Source of the DNA: Uloborus plumipes | Taxonomy: Eukaryota > Arthropoda > Arachnida > Araneae > Uloboridae | Reading direction: 5' to 3' | NCBI GenBank assembly: GCA_038373865.1 | Contig: JAXGGA010001103.1 | Span: 1-64,000, forward strand | Length of the DNA stretch: 64,000 nt | In this document: positions 23,474-36,060 of the stretch, one piece after another | Numbering within the stretch: the stretch's first letter is position 1 | How the letters are laid out: each line of letters begins with the position of its first letter | Translations under genes and position numbers: made by a program | The notes under the pieces: generated by a model | Databases searched by the model: none | Told to the model about the DNA's origin: nothing | Seen by the model: the letters and a program-made list of their open reading frames with translations, nothing else

Positions 23474-24993
23474 TAGCATAAAACTGGGATAAAATATTAA
23501 TTTAATTGGAACTTGAATGTGTGTGGGGGGAGGGGGGCATTAAAAAAAGGGAAACGCTTGAGTTACTTCATTACTAGTTCAAAGTATAGTATTTTTATCT
23601 GTAAATAATTAGACAATATAGTTCAGAAAGAAAACAAAAAATGAAGTCGTTCACCAAAGGTTTTTCCAGCACAAGAATTGAAAAAAATAAAGGGCATTAT
23701 CAGTATCATCTTCATCTACAAGGACTAAACTAAATACCTGTTCCAGCTTCTTAGTCCAATCATCGTTTTCTCGTCTGTTACGGTATCGTTTGCTTTTTGT
23801 CTTGTAGTAGAAAATATTTCTCGCATCATACATATAATGTGATCATTCCAATCAATGCGATGCTTGTTTATTTTCTCACAGCGCCTAAAAACATTTATTT
23901 ATCTTCAAATATTATTATTTTTCCGAAAGTGTATATCTTAGAAGTCGCAAGTACCACATGTTTGATGCTTGGATTTGTCTTGGGCAACCAGAGTACTTTA
24001 AGTATACTCAGTTTAACACAAAGACGCGAAAGTACTTTATTGAGATCCAACTTAAAGTTTTGAAAACCATCACTAGATTTCGTTGGAGCCCTACACATTA
24101 AAGTCACTTAGTTTTTCAGAGCAAATGAATTTAAATGGGTATGACCTCAAACATTAATGAATTAAAGAAAATACTTTTTTTGGAATTTTTCTTGAATTAT
24201 CGAACAGTTTAACTATCATATTCTAAATTTAAAATTAATAATACACTGATATAAGAAAAGCTTTTTAGTAGAACTATGGATTTCAAAATCTTTCGAAACT
24301 ATTCAAGTAATGGCAAACAAAAAAAGGTAGCATGGTAAAATATTTTTTTTTTTTGCAGAATGTTTGAGGAATCAACCTTAGGCCGGACTTAAAATTAAAA
24401 ATAAATAACATTAACTAAGCAAAATGTTTTATATTGGAGTCAAAGTTAAAGTAAAATGAAATAGTCTACTATTCGTTGCAATGAAACTGGCATTAAGATA
24501 AATTTTCAACAAGAGAAAACATGAAACGTTAACTTTTGGACGATTGTAGAGTTTTTGAAATTCATCGTTATAAATCGTAAAGAGTCAAGAAGAATAGGCA
24601 TACACGTGTATAGTAGTTTTAAAGATACCCACTTTTAAATATAGCTTCATTTGAAGTTTTCGAACTTATTTGGAAGTCGGGAATTCAAAAACGAAAAGGA
24701 AAAAAAGAAAAAAGACAAAGAAAAGTAATAAGAAGAAACCCAAAAATGGCAAAATCAAATATGGAGAAAAGAACTGATGTCATAAATTGAATGTCTGTCC
24801 CCGAGGCAAAAAGAGGAAGTTTGGTAAAATTGAATTTCCTCAATTCTGGAGAAGGAGTTAGGGATGAAATGATTGCATTATTTAATAAATATAGATCAAT
24901 AAAAAGAAAGTAAGGGAACTTTCAATTTTCAATACTGACAGAGATTTGAAGCATTCTTTGCAAAATGCGTAAGATTTGAAAAAAAAAAGAGTA
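23474..24993. other. Non-coding DNA between palindromes
   Basis: G-rich run near 23525-23537, otherwise AT-rich. Two overlapping open frames at 23797-24107 show no motif. Confidence 0.55.
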
Positions 24994-24995
24994 TA

Positions 24996-25646
24996 CAGGG
25001 TGTCCACTCCAATCGTGGACCAATAGCTAATTTCTAAACCGTTAGAGATACGCATATAGTTTATTTAGGAAAAAATCTCCAAATTTTGAAAGGAATTTTG
25101 GGTCTATTCAATGTTTTTCAAAAAATCAAATTTTGAAAGAGTTACGAAATTTAAATTTTTATACAGCCCCCCAGTCCTATCAATCATACTTAGTAAAACA
25201 TTCTTGACACTGTAACGTTTAAAACTAAAAAAAAATCACTCCTCTACCACAAAAATTGACCGAGTTATGACGTTTTGAAAAATCAAGATTTTGAAGGATT
25301 TCGCATACGGTCTTTTAAGCGATCTCTCGGTGACGTCATGAAATAATGCAAAATCTTGATTTTTCAAAACGTCATAACTCGGTCAATTTTTGTGGTAGAG
25401 GAGTGATTTTTTTTTAGTTTTAAACGTTACAGTATCAAGAATGTTTTACTAAATATGATTGATAGGACTGGGGGGCTGTATAAAAATTTAAATTTCGTAA
25501 CTCTTTCAAAATTTGATTTTTTGAAAAACATTGAATAGACCCAAAATTCCTTTCATAATTTGGAGATTTTTTCCTAAATAAACTAGATGCGTATCTCTAA
25601 CGGTTTAGAAATTAGCTATTGGTCCACGATTGGAGTGGACACCCTG
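24996..25646. mobile_element. 651-bp CAGGGTGTCC palindrome, copy 2
   Basis: Same family as 22821-23471, flanked by TA (24994-24995, 25647-25648). Arms 24996-25293 and 25349-25646, loop 25294-25348. It lies only 1.5 kb from copy 1. Confidence 0.9.
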
Positions 25647-26810
25647 TATAATGGATAAAGTTTAAAAAATATTTTAAGCTTAAGGCATGCTCAAGTATTT
25701 CTACTAAAATACGCTGACAGTTTGAACTTTTTAATTGAACAATGAATTGAGCCATACAGTAGAAGTATAATGATTTTCATTTCAAAAAATGATGTGACGA
25801 ATTGGATCATAAATGCTTTTACTTTTGCAATTAATAATATTAATAATTATTATTACAATAATTATTATTGTTTTTATTATTTTTATCATTTCTACTATTA
25901 TTATTACAACTACTCTTATTTTCTTTAGGTATTAGCTGACTATGATCTGCTACTTTTGCATGTTTTAACATAAGTTGATTAGAACAGAGTCGATAGTAGT
26001 TTGTTGTGGATTGATTGAAAAAAAAACGCTACGTTTTATGACGCTAATGCTTATTTATTGTAGTAAAATACCTTTCGTGAATTTTACCAGAACAAGTGTA
26101 GGTTAATAAAACCTATAGTTTGAATTTTGAGAATGACAATAACTTTATCAAATCTTTTCCATGACAAGCACCTTCCTCTAACCATTATTTCTGTTATATT
26201 ATTGTTTTTCGTTATTTCAGTGCTTAAAAATGAATCTGCATACATTTTGAGCCTAATTTCCCGTAATGGTAGAAAGGGATAGATAAAGAAATGAAATCAG
26301 GTTTGTTATATTTCACATCATTGTGACAAAAGAAAAGATATTAAGCTAGAATTCCTTAAAAAAAGAAGAAAGAATGAAAATGAAAACTGATCCCAGTCAC
26401 ACAAAAAACAAGTATGACATCGTCAAAATATGCAGTTCAAAATTGTTCGGCAAATCTTCCCATTTTTTTGAAAGTCAAGCCTTTAAAGATACTTTTGTAT
26501 ACCAAATAAGTGGCTTAGGAAATATATTTTAAAAGCTTATACTTCTACTCGACTTAGAATTAGCGTAAAGAAACTTGTTCATCGAAGTATTCAAAACATA
26601 ATCTTTATTTTCCTTTGAATGCTTTTAAACAAGGAGTTTCATTCTTTTCCAGCGAGAAATATGTTTCATAAGTTATGCATACAACGAAAATTTGTTCGTG
26701 TTTTTGGAATGATATTTTTTTTTTTGCGTGACTGTAAGTTTCAATTTTACGTTATTCATGGTCATATCTGAATAAAAACATTTTTTTTTTCAAAACTTGC
26801 TTTTAAACAC
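25647..26810. other. AT-rich DNA with an ATT-rich stretch
   Basis: An interrupted (ATT)n tract lies at about 25838-25910. No gene is supported. Confidence 0.6.
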
Positions 26811-26814
26811 ATAT

Positions 26815-28808
26815 GGGCAATTCCATGCAAGTGTGGAAAAGCGTTGGAAAAATCAAATTACAGCAATGCGTCTGTTTTGCATATTTTTTGGTTTAAAAAT
26901 GTTAGAAGTTTATTATTTATACTAATTTTTTGTCAAGAATGTAGTATTTTTAGTTTGGCAGCACTTTGAAGTTGGAAATGGAATATTAAACTTTTGGTGA
27001 AGCAAGTGATCAATCTTTGAACGTTGGTAAGTTTCAATTTTTTTATTTAGATAACTGTTTTAAAGGAAGAATACTGATTAATACACTTTAATTCAACATT
27101 GTGAATTGCTAAAACGAATGTTTTCACTTAAGTTAAGTGATTTATGTAAACTTTAAAAATTCACAGTTCTATGTAACGTAAGTTACCAAAAACATGTTAA
27201 AGTTCATGTTGTGCATAAAGAAAGGGCAATGCAATGTTAACATTGCTATATCTTCTATCTTATAAGTGTGTGTTAAGCAAATAGTTAAAGTTTTTTTTTA
27301 AATATTGCTTATTTAATTTTTTGTTCTACAATCAAAACCTGGAACGTAAGTTACCGACATATGCAAGGTAATGTAAGTTACCTGAGTAGAACTTAAATAC
27401 TTGTATTTATAAAGAAAGTAAATTGGGAAATAAACCCATGTGGTTAGTAAGAGCAATTTATTCAAGAGTTCTTTTAACTGTACTGTATTTATTTAATTTA
27501 AACTAATTATATTTCTTAAAATGTCTCTATTTATTAATAAGATTACAATACACCTCTATTATAAATTACATGTTTCTTTTTGGCTTTTAAGATATTATCT
27601 CTAAACAATATCCCTGCATTCTGAATATTTAAGAGGTAATTTACTATAAATTATTCAAAAATGACTTCTGTTATGCTTTAAAGTTTTGAAATATATTTTG
27701 GAAAAAACAAATATAAAAATATTTTATCTCTTACAGGTGAAATATATTTTATTCTGCATTAAAATGCCACTGAACTCTGCAGAAAATTGTAAAAGGGGTA
27801 TGTGAAAAGTCATGTGGATATTACTGATTTATAAATAAAAGTCACTCTTGATGGTATTGAAATATGTTTGAAAAAGCAAAATTTATCAAAACTATTTTCC
27901 GAAGATCCGCACATTGACAATCAACATTTAAGAACTAGAAATGGACAAACTGTGGGGTTTCGTTTAGTTAAGTATTTCAAGGAGCAAGAAGAAAAAACAG
28001 AGATAAAAGCCGGTTAATGGTGTGTGATGAAGTACGAAAATACATTGTATCCTTGAGTTGTGACGATTATTGAAGAGAACGAGTTTAAAATAAAAGTAAT
28101 GGCTGCTGTTGAAACCTATTATAAATGGATAATAATGTAATCCAGAAACGACAGATGAAATTTATTATGAGAAAAAAAACGTGATTCGAAAAATTAAACC
28201 TACCTGAACTTGTTAACAACAGTGACTATTGAATTTAAAAGTCTTATGTTATGTAATATTTTTGATTGGTCATTGAATTTGGTATTAAATTTCTATAAAT
28301 TCAATTCATAATTGTTAATTTTCAATATTTTGATCTAAACTAAGCTATAATTTTCATTCATTAATTTTTGTAATAAAGATTTGCTTGTAAGTAAATTTTG
28401 TAACGTAAGTTACTGTAACGTAAGTTATCCAGTCAAAAATTTCCATAATTCTCAATTTTTGAAATAAATTTTTAAATTTATGATAATACATTCCTAAGCA
28501 TTATAAGGAACTGATAAATTATACTTAAAACAAGAAAACAGCTGTAATAGAGCAGAAATTTGCCTTAGAACCAATTTTCATATTATGTCATTCCCTTTTT
28601 GTGTAACGCAAGTTACTGCCTTATTTTTGACCGCTAAATTTCGTAAAATTTTAATGCATCGAATATTTTTGCATTTTAATTTTGCTTTTGACTGTCATTT
28701 TCATAGAATGCTTTTATTCAAGATTCGTATAACAATATTTGTCTGTACTGAGGTGCTAAATGCCTAAGCGGTGGTCGAAATGTAACGAAAGTTACCGTGG
28801 AATTGCCC
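26815..28808. mobile_element. DNA transposon relic, GGGCAATTCCA ends, 4-bp ATAT TSD
   Basis: GGGCAATTCCATG at the left and TGGAATTGCCC at the right are inverted and flanked by ATAT (26811-26814 and 28809-28812). The palindromic phrase GTAACGTAAGTTAC or a close variant occurs at 27173, 27341, 27367, 28400, 28415, 28603 and 28782, three near the left end and four near the right. This suggests subterminal binding sites. Between the two clusters lies a broken coding remnant on the plus strand. The element is 1,994 bp. Superfamily is uncertain. The 4-bp duplication and GRG-type ends would fit Sola-like elements, but no transposase catalytic core remains to prove it. Confidence 0.75.
27904..28206 (+). 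pseudogene. Transposon C-terminal G-D-W...Y-P-G-V module, broken
   Basis: The plus strand reads FRLVKYFKEQEEKTEIKAG, a stop in place of the expected Asp, then WCVMKYENTLYP, a stop in place of the expected Gly, then VVTIIEENEFKIKVM...YYKW, and after a frame change DEIYYEKKNVIRKIKP. This follows the pattern G-D-W-x-x-V-x-Y-E-x-x-x-Y-P-G-x-V...E...V-x-x-M...Y-x-W-P...D-x-x-x-Y...I-x-x-I-P that I recall from C-termini of invertebrate transposon-encoded proteins. At least three stops and one frameshift are present. The function of the module is not known to me. A comparable module is encoded in the element at 47149-49066. Confidence 0.6.
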
Positions 28809-28812
28809 ATAT

Positions 28813-31109
28813 GACGAACTTGCGACGATTGTGTTACTAAGGTCCCGCTCGATGGTAATTATATTTATTTTTCATACTGAATTCAGAAATGATTTTCCTT
28901 CTTTAATTTGTTTTCCTCTTATCACCTTAAGAATTTTCGCAAAGCACAAATTTCCAAATTTTGCAAAAAAAAAAAAAAAAAACATTAATTTGGGTATGAA
29001 CATATAAGAGGTTTAATAAATTACTTTTATTTTAATTTCGCACTCCTTCCCAAACCTATATTATTTTTGTCATCCATCCCTGATAAGAAAAGTATCAAAT
29101 ATTTACTATCTTATTTCATGCCTGAAATCTAGCTTTTTATGATCGCTCACACTCGGTGCAGTGTTCTTTCTTGTGTTCCATATAATATAAATTTCAAGAT
29201 AAAAGCATTTACCATTTTTCTACCAAAGAGTACATTTTGCTATTTTTTGCTCAAATATCTGCAATTCAAACCATCAATTTTGCGTAAGTGGGTGAACGTT
29301 AATCATGCATTGGAATAAAGCAGGTAAAAAGTTCGGGACCAAACATGGCGAATCGTGTGCGATTCTTCCGGACTTTCAACTCATGCTCCAAACTTTTATG
29401 GTGTACTTTTACATGTGTACAGGGGGTGCCTACATGTGAAGTACTGTTTTCAAAAAAATCAACTGTTGACTAACTGAACATTTTTTATTTCAATTAAAGA
29501 GTACATATTTTGCCATGCTACCTCAAGTGAGGCATTTAACCTGATAGACTGGGGCAAATTTCGTAAGTCTAGCTAATATTCCTCAAAGCTGCATTTTTTT
29601 TTTTTTTTGCAATAAAAAATTTAATTCGTAGTTTTTGGTCATGAAAGATTTTACACAGCATCTGACCCAACCTTAAGAGAGGTAGGATTTTTTTTTTAAT
29701 TCACGTAAACAGAATTTTTTAAAACAAGTGTTTGCTTAGGAGGAGTAAGATATCCCGACTTTCCCAATACAGTCTGAGACTAAGGTGATTTCATTGAGAT
29801 GAAACGAAAAGTTTTCTTTTAACTCTTTTTTTTTTTTTTCTTTCCTTGTACTCTACACATAATTGCTTGGGTTCAGCTAAACGCAACTGAATGCAGGTTT
29901 TCATTTATTATAGTTTACGAAATTCTGCATTTGATGCTGCAATACTATGTTGATGCTTTGCTGCTTATAGTCATTCAATTCTTAACCATGTTTCATTAAA
30001 AAAAAAATTCTGAATATTTTTTCTCATTCAAATAAGCAAAAAAATAAATAAATAAATAAATAAATAAAAACAAAAACATCATTTATTGCGAATTGAGATG
30101 GAATTTCTGCATTCATTAATATCAATCTCTAATTTGTAGTTAAATAATTTAATTAGTACTAATATTCAATCATTCCTTCAGCGATAGTTCCAAACTTACA
30201 AAATACATTAACATTTTCGATGCTTACTGGTTCGGCCATTACTTCAAGTCACTGCAAATATTCTAACGAAAATAATTTTCTACTTTGGCTTCTAAGTCCT
30301 TGCTTTTTAAAATAACCACAATCTGTTATCATCCCTTTAATAGCACCTTACATCTCCTTTCCTTTCCTTTAATTTTCAATGTCTCTTTAGTTAGGAATTT
30401 TCATTTTACATGTTCTGTTAAAAAACTCATTAAAAAAGTTCACTTTGATCTTATACAAGAACGAGCACATAAAACTTTGCTTGGTACTTCTTTTGGTACT
30501 TCTTTGATGCAAGGTACTTTAAAATCCCTTTCAAGTTACTTTTCACTATGCAGAGAATTAAAGTAATAATGAATATAGCAACAGTATGTTCAGCAGGAAA
30601 AAAAGATTTAAAACAATAAAAGAGAAAGTAAAAGTTGCTTTGAAAATATATTCGGATTGAGAAGTAAAACTAGTATGATTATCTTTATTTAATTTATTAA
30701 TTCATTTTACTTTATAAAATGTTTCTAATCTACCAGATAGTATCCTAATCCGAACATTTCTTATTTACTGTATTTGTTTTTCTAGAAAAATATTTTCGGT
30801 AAATTTTTTTATGTATCTGATAAAAATGTTCTAGTATTTTTTTTTTAGACTTGAATTTACTCGTTATAAAATAAGAATGAAGAAAATTCAAATTTATAGG
30901 TAAAATGATTAGGACTATTTTATAATTTTTGACACCTATTGTTAGACCTATTGCTGTTGACATATAAATATGAAATTTCATTGAAATCAGTAATACAAAA
31001 TTTCCCTTTGATGATTTATATTTGGCATGAAAAACCTTCGCTTATGGCCAACTAGTGTTAAATGTAATGGATTGTGTATTTTTAAAAATAGAGATTTATT
31101 TGTGCTGAT
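28813..31109. other. AT-rich intergenic DNA
   Basis: It contains poly-A or poly-T runs (28966-28982, 29588-29606, 29827-29839) and an (AATA)n tract near 30036-30068. A 93-codon frame at 30285-30566 shows no motif. Confidence 0.55.
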
Positions 31110-31170
31110 TAAACTGAAACCTCGGCTGCCAGTATTATACTGTAGAAACAGCAGTTCATTTTTTGCAGTG
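31110..31170. repeat. Right-end fragment of the CACTGTAAAA MITE
   Basis: The segment AAACCTCGGCTGCCAGTATT...CAGTTCATTTTTTGCAGTG matches the right 60 bp of the MITE copies at 12309 and 44876. The left end is missing. Confidence 0.7.
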
Positions 31171-31764
31171 CAGTTAAATGCCCTAAATTAATCAAAATAC
31201 AGTTACAAGCCACTAAGAGACTAGTACTGTGCAAACGCAAATGTATTTAAATAACTTCTAGGGTTTCCTCAAGTGCATTGAAATCAGAAACACCTTGACA
31301 GGACAAGAAAATTTAAAAATCTCAGTTTTTTTTTTACTTTCATTTCTCTCTCTCTCTCTTCTTTTTCATATTTTCTTTTATTCACTGACAAAACAATTGC
31401 TATAAGATAGATGCATTTTTACTGAGAGATATGTTTTCCAATGTTTAAAACCAAAACATAGTGTGAAGAAGTGAATATTAATCATATTTTCATAACGAAA
31501 ATTTTGCCGAGCAGTTTTTTTTTGCATGTGCGTGTGTGTAAGCTTCGTGAAGTAAATCGAACTTAACGTATTTTCTGAAATGGTACTTATCTGCTATTAA
31601 AGTCGGCTGTAGAAATGTAAATGTAAATGCACATTTTATATACTGGTTTCATCATATCCCTACTAGTTCCAAGAAGATACTTTTAATTTTTCTTTACAAA
31701 GGTCATGCTTATTAAAGAAACTGCTCTAAATCTACAAGGAACGTAAATATAAGAGCAAAAAACA

Positions 31765-32025
31765 ACAGCAACAACAACAGCAATAATAAAAATAATAATA
31801 ATAATGATAATAATGATAATGATAATAATAATAACAATAACAATAATAATAATAACAATAACAATAACAATAATAATAATAATAATAATAACAATAATAA
31901 TAAGAAGAAGAAGGAGAACTATAATAACAATAACAATAATAACAATAATAATAATAACAATATTAATAATAACAAAAATAATAGTAACAACAACAATAAT
32001 AATAATGAATAATAATAATAACGTA
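31765..32025. repeat. AAT/AAC microsatellite
   Basis: About 260 bp of imperfect AAT, AAC and GAT triplets, with a short AAGAAGAAGAAGG interruption near 31903. It produces spurious open frames rich in Leu on one strand and Ile/Thr on the other. Confidence 0.9.
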
Positions 32026-32841
32026 TACCAAGAGGAGCAAAATTTCTTTTGTTATGCATTATTTTAAGAACCGCACATTGTGTAGGATGACTTTAATACT
32101 AGCGTTAATACTCTTTTTCATGTGTTTACAGTTTAATCTGCTCTAAGAAAGAAACATAAAAACAGACTTTTTTTCCCCACCTGCATGCGGAAAAGAGTTT
32201 CTCCCGAAATCGGCTTGTTTAAATCCTTTGGAGCAAAAGAAGGAGATAAAAGGAAACAGATTGAAAGGAAGGACAAAGCCTTTGTATCTTTTTATCATGT
32301 GTATATGTTTCGACTTAAGATATAATATTACTTGCATTGGAAAGAATTTTTCGTATTTTAAAACTCCTCGCGTGTAACTTTTTTTGCAGGTTGAATTTAT
32401 TTTTCACTTGAATTTCTTTAATGTTAAGAATGCATGTTAAAGCTGTTAAAATGTTGGCATAATCTGTTAGGTTTTATAAATCCCTTGGTTTAAGACAATA
32501 TCAATATTTTTTGTGCGTTATCCTTCAAAATAGCATTATCGCAAGTAAAAGAGATATTATATTTTAGTAAGTACTAAACCGTGTAGTTCTTAGCTTAAAA
32601 TTCTGAACAGTTCCAGCTCCCACAAAAATTTATTTTAAGAATTTTGAACGAATGGTTTTTTTCTAGAAATGTATTAATATGTGATCACTCAAGTACAACG
32701 ACGCATAATCAAAAATGAAAAAGGATTTCGTTTTTTGCATCAAACATTTAATAATATAGTTTTGAATATAATAATGTTTTTGAACATAATTTTAGTTTTG
32801 AATACATTTGAATAAAATGAAGGTTTAACAGTTTTCTTATA

Positions 32842-33560
32842 CGAGGGTTTTTTTTTCAACCTCCGATTGCACAGTATGAAAGCCAGGCATACGGCAGATG
32901 GCCGATGTGCATAGTAGGTGACTGTGCGAGTCTCTCTCTACCTAATCTGTCACTGGCAAGTCCAACAAATCATTTTCTGTTGAGCTGCTGTCACATAAAT
33001 ATGGCAGTCGCTATTGATTCTTCCGCTAAGTTTGAATTGCGAAGGGTTTTGCGATATTGCAGATCCTTATTGTGAAATTTTGCAACGCTTACAAAAAGCT
33101 ATTTAAAACAAATGAAGAAGCGTTCTGACTTCTGGAATTGTTCTGATCCATGGCAATACTCGCATCATAGCGCTTGTGTAATCCAACGGTTTCTTCATCA
33201 ATTTCAATGGAACATTTTTGAACACCCACCATTAAGTTCTGACCGAGCACCAAATAACTTTCTTCTTTTCCATGAACTGATGCAGAGACTTAGGGACCCC
33301 CGCTTGGGGTCTGGAAAGGCATCGGACTTCCAAAGTGGCGTGGAATTCAAAGACACCGTCACAGCTCACTTCCAATCATTGGCGGCAACATTGTACGAGG
33401 ATAAAGCTTATTCACAGATATAACAAATGCTTCAATCGTCAAGATGATTATGTAGATAATTATAGAGCATTGTACCTTATTTTTGATAATAAAATATTTT
33501 TTGTATTTGAAGTCGTTTATTTTTTATAGCCTATCGGAGGTTGGAAAAAAACAGCCCTTG
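32842..33560. mobile_element. Internally deleted mariner element
   Basis: The left end CGAGGGTTTTTTTTTCAACC and the right end GGTTGGAAAAAAACAGCCCTTG are imperfect inverted repeats (about 28 bp) flanked by TA (32840-32841, 33561-33562). At 719 bp it is about half the usual 1.3 kb of a mariner. The N-terminal start and the C-terminal half of the transposase are joined with the middle missing, so it is a deletion derivative. It keeps both ends and could in principle have been mobilised in trans. Confidence 0.85.
33001..33529 (+). pseudogene. Mariner transposase, internally deleted and frameshifted
   Basis: The ATG at 33001 begins MAVAIDSSAKFELRRVLRY, resembling mariner N-termini. Almost immediately it joins YCEILQRLQKAI, which belongs well downstream of the DNA-binding domain. 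The following frame encodes HQFQWNIFEHPPLSSDRAPN, corresponding to the conserved H-x-F-x-W-D-x-x-x-H-P-P-Y-S-P-D-L-A-P-x-D block that holds the last catalytic Asp of DD34D. Here the expected S-P-D is S-S-D. The C-terminus ends with RYNKCFNRQDDYVDN, the typical Y-x-K-C-x-x-x-x-G-D-Y-V ending. Stops and at least two frame changes are present. The first catalytic Asp and most of the HTH are deleted, so it cannot be active. Confidence 0.85.
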
Positions 33561-33562
33561 TA

Positions 33563-34197
33563 GATAAATATTAAAAGTTGCGCAGTACGAAGTTTCACAA
33601 GCTACCTCGAATATTGCGCTATTTTCTTGAGAAGAAATGAATTCAGTTCTCTTCATACGAGTCTAAAATTCTCGCTTAAATATTTTCACGAAAATTAGTT
33701 CCAGAGCAATCATGGAAATACTAATAAGCTTATTTTTCTTATTATTAATTCGTTCCTTGGAAGCATAAAGTAGCAATAAAACAAAATTGATAAACTTAAA
33801 ATAAAACTATTTCGAATATCTGTGCTTCATCTTTTTGCCAGATCAAAGCAGTTAAACAACGGCATTGCTATAGACTTTTAATAAAAGAAATTAAAATTTC
33901 CGACATTGTTCTTTTTGATACTAACGCTTTCTTATCGTCACAAAAAATAAATAAATATTGCTGATTTTATTGCAATGAAAAGGTGCATAGCCTATTGCCT
34001 AATTAATAAAAAACAATCAAAAAAATGTGAGCTGCAAACTAATGTTATTCACTTAAGTATAAGTAATAATAAAGGAGTGAACTTTTAGAGTAACTGAACT
34101 ATCAGATTCAACTTACGAACAGTAAGCTGGATTCAAAGTTGTCACAGCAATCGAGTAGACCTATGCTAACGTGGTGGAACTGATTTATAACGACTGC
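33563..34197. other. AT-rich non-coding DNA
   Basis: No feature recognised. Confidence 0.6.
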
Positions 34198-34199
34198 TA

Positions 34200-34582
34200 C
34201 ACTGTAAAAAATGAACCGTTGTTTTTACAGTATATACTGGAAGCCGAGGTTCTAATTTAAACTGTAAAATGCACAATAATAAACTGTAATCATACTAGCA
34301 ATTTTACCGATTATTACAGTAAAAATAGAAATTTTACAGGTTATTGCCGTACATTTTAGCTGCATTATACTGTGAAAACAGCAGTATAATACTGGCAGCA
34401 GAGGTTCCAGTTTAAAACTGTAAAATACACTGTAATAAACTGTACAATTAGTAATTTTACAGTTCAGCACTAAAATTCACAATTTTGCAGTTTATTACTG
34501 GAAAACTAGCAATTTTTAGGAAAATATTATAGAACTAAGCTGCATTATACTTTAAAAACAACATTCCTTTTTTTTTACAGTG
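34200..34582. mobile_element. CACTGTAAAAAATGAA palindromic MITE, inverted copy
   Basis: CACTGTAAAAAATGAAC at the left and TTTTTTACAGTG at the right. The GGAACC/GGTTC...GCCAGTATTATAC block lies near the left end, so the copy is inverted relative to 12309-12720. The left flank is TA; the right flank is mutated. The body again alternates AACTGTAAAAT and ATTTTACAGTT modules. Confidence 0.78.
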
Positions 34583-35776
34583 CATTAACAAAAAATGAAC
34601 TCCAATTTTAGGTGTCACAATTTTCCAACCTAATTAACGGCACAATTTGTGAGCGTATGAGTATTCAGTTTATCTTTTAAAATGTTAATGGCATTCACAA
34701 ACATTCAAAACACGAAATCCAATTTAAGAGCCACTTGATAAATAAAACGCACTCCAATAGTTTTGCTCCAAAAAATTTACGGTTAACGTAATCCCAAAAC
34801 AAACTCAGAGCTCTTCTAACTTTAAAATATATTAAAAGACCATGTTTGGAGTAAAATCATAATGGATTTAAACATAGTCCTTCCAAGTTATGCTGAAATC
34901 GAAAGATTATTTTTTTGCTATAGTACTCATATTTATATACAGATACAGTCAAGTTCACTTAAGTTCAAAATGGGATTCTGGTTTTCCGCCTAACTTACTT
35001 CAAAAGTACATTATAAAGCTCAGAATTTGCAGTTGCTTTTTCTGCTGGGAATTGGAATAAATATGCTTTCGAGCGAAAGTACTGAAAATATGTAGAAACC
35101 ATTTTCATATTTTCCATGAGAGATAGAATTTACATGTATCTAAAAGCCAAACTGGACTTTTAACCTTTTTGTTTTCTTTTCCCCGAAGCATGTTATCATG
35201 ACTTCACATAGCTACTCAGATTATTTTTATAGAAGATAGTTTAATTTAACGCCAAAAAAAAAATATGAAAGCAGAACAAAACGTTTTAGATAAAAAGACT
35301 GAAAATCATACAACTCACCAAAGACTTTTACATTTATAGAAACGCCACTATAAATTTAATTCAGTGTTTGTCAACGATCATAGATCAACCCATTAGATTT
35401 TGAGCCGAAGATGTCATTCAAAATTTTGTGGTTTCCCGTTTTCAACAATATTTTTTCACAATGAGCAAAATAGAAAACTGGAGTAAATTACCTTTTTTTC
35501 CCTCTTTTTTAAGTAATTTTCTTTCTTAAAAAATAATATTAAAATGCACTCTGTCACTGTCTTATTTTCGTTGTGACGCACAAGTAAACATATTAGTCTT
35601 AGCAAGGCCACTGAATGAACGAACCAGCATTTTGGATCGTATTTTTCGTTGTTCCAGAGCTAGGGTTAGCAGAGATCCAAAATGGTTGATGCGTTGGCCT
35701 GGCTTTATACCTACGTTTCTGCGTTTGTGATGTCATACGAGTCCTCGCTTTGTTATTTTCTGGCCATTATTATTAC

Positions 35777-35828
<52 letters not shown>

Positions 35829-36052
35829 GCTGTTGTTGTTGTTGTTGTTTTTATTGTTACTGTTATTGTTATTATTATTATTTTTCCTTTTATTGTGCTT
35901 ATTCTATCAATATCAGTGACTAAGAGCAGTACTTTTGATTAAAGGAAACATCCCATTTTTTTTTCAAACATTAATTAAAAATATGCTTGGAGAAAGAGAT
36001 ATTAACTATTAAAAAAGTGCACGACGTTCATTTTCTCGGCTCATCCTAATAC
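34583..36052. other. Non-coding DNA with an ATT microsatellite
   Basis: (ATT)n with GTT and GTC interruptions runs about 35767-35880. The 86-codon frame at 35682-35942 is a by-product of this tract. Confidence 0.65.
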
Positions 36053-36060
36053 TTGCACAT
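36053..36060. repeat. 8-bp target duplication, left copy
   Basis: TTGCACAT, identical to 39539-39546. Confidence 0.8.

Noticed and set aside
31712..32067. Leucine-rich and isoleucine/threonine-rich open frames on opposite strands
   Set aside because: They are translations of the AAT/AAC microsatellite and carry no other sequence.
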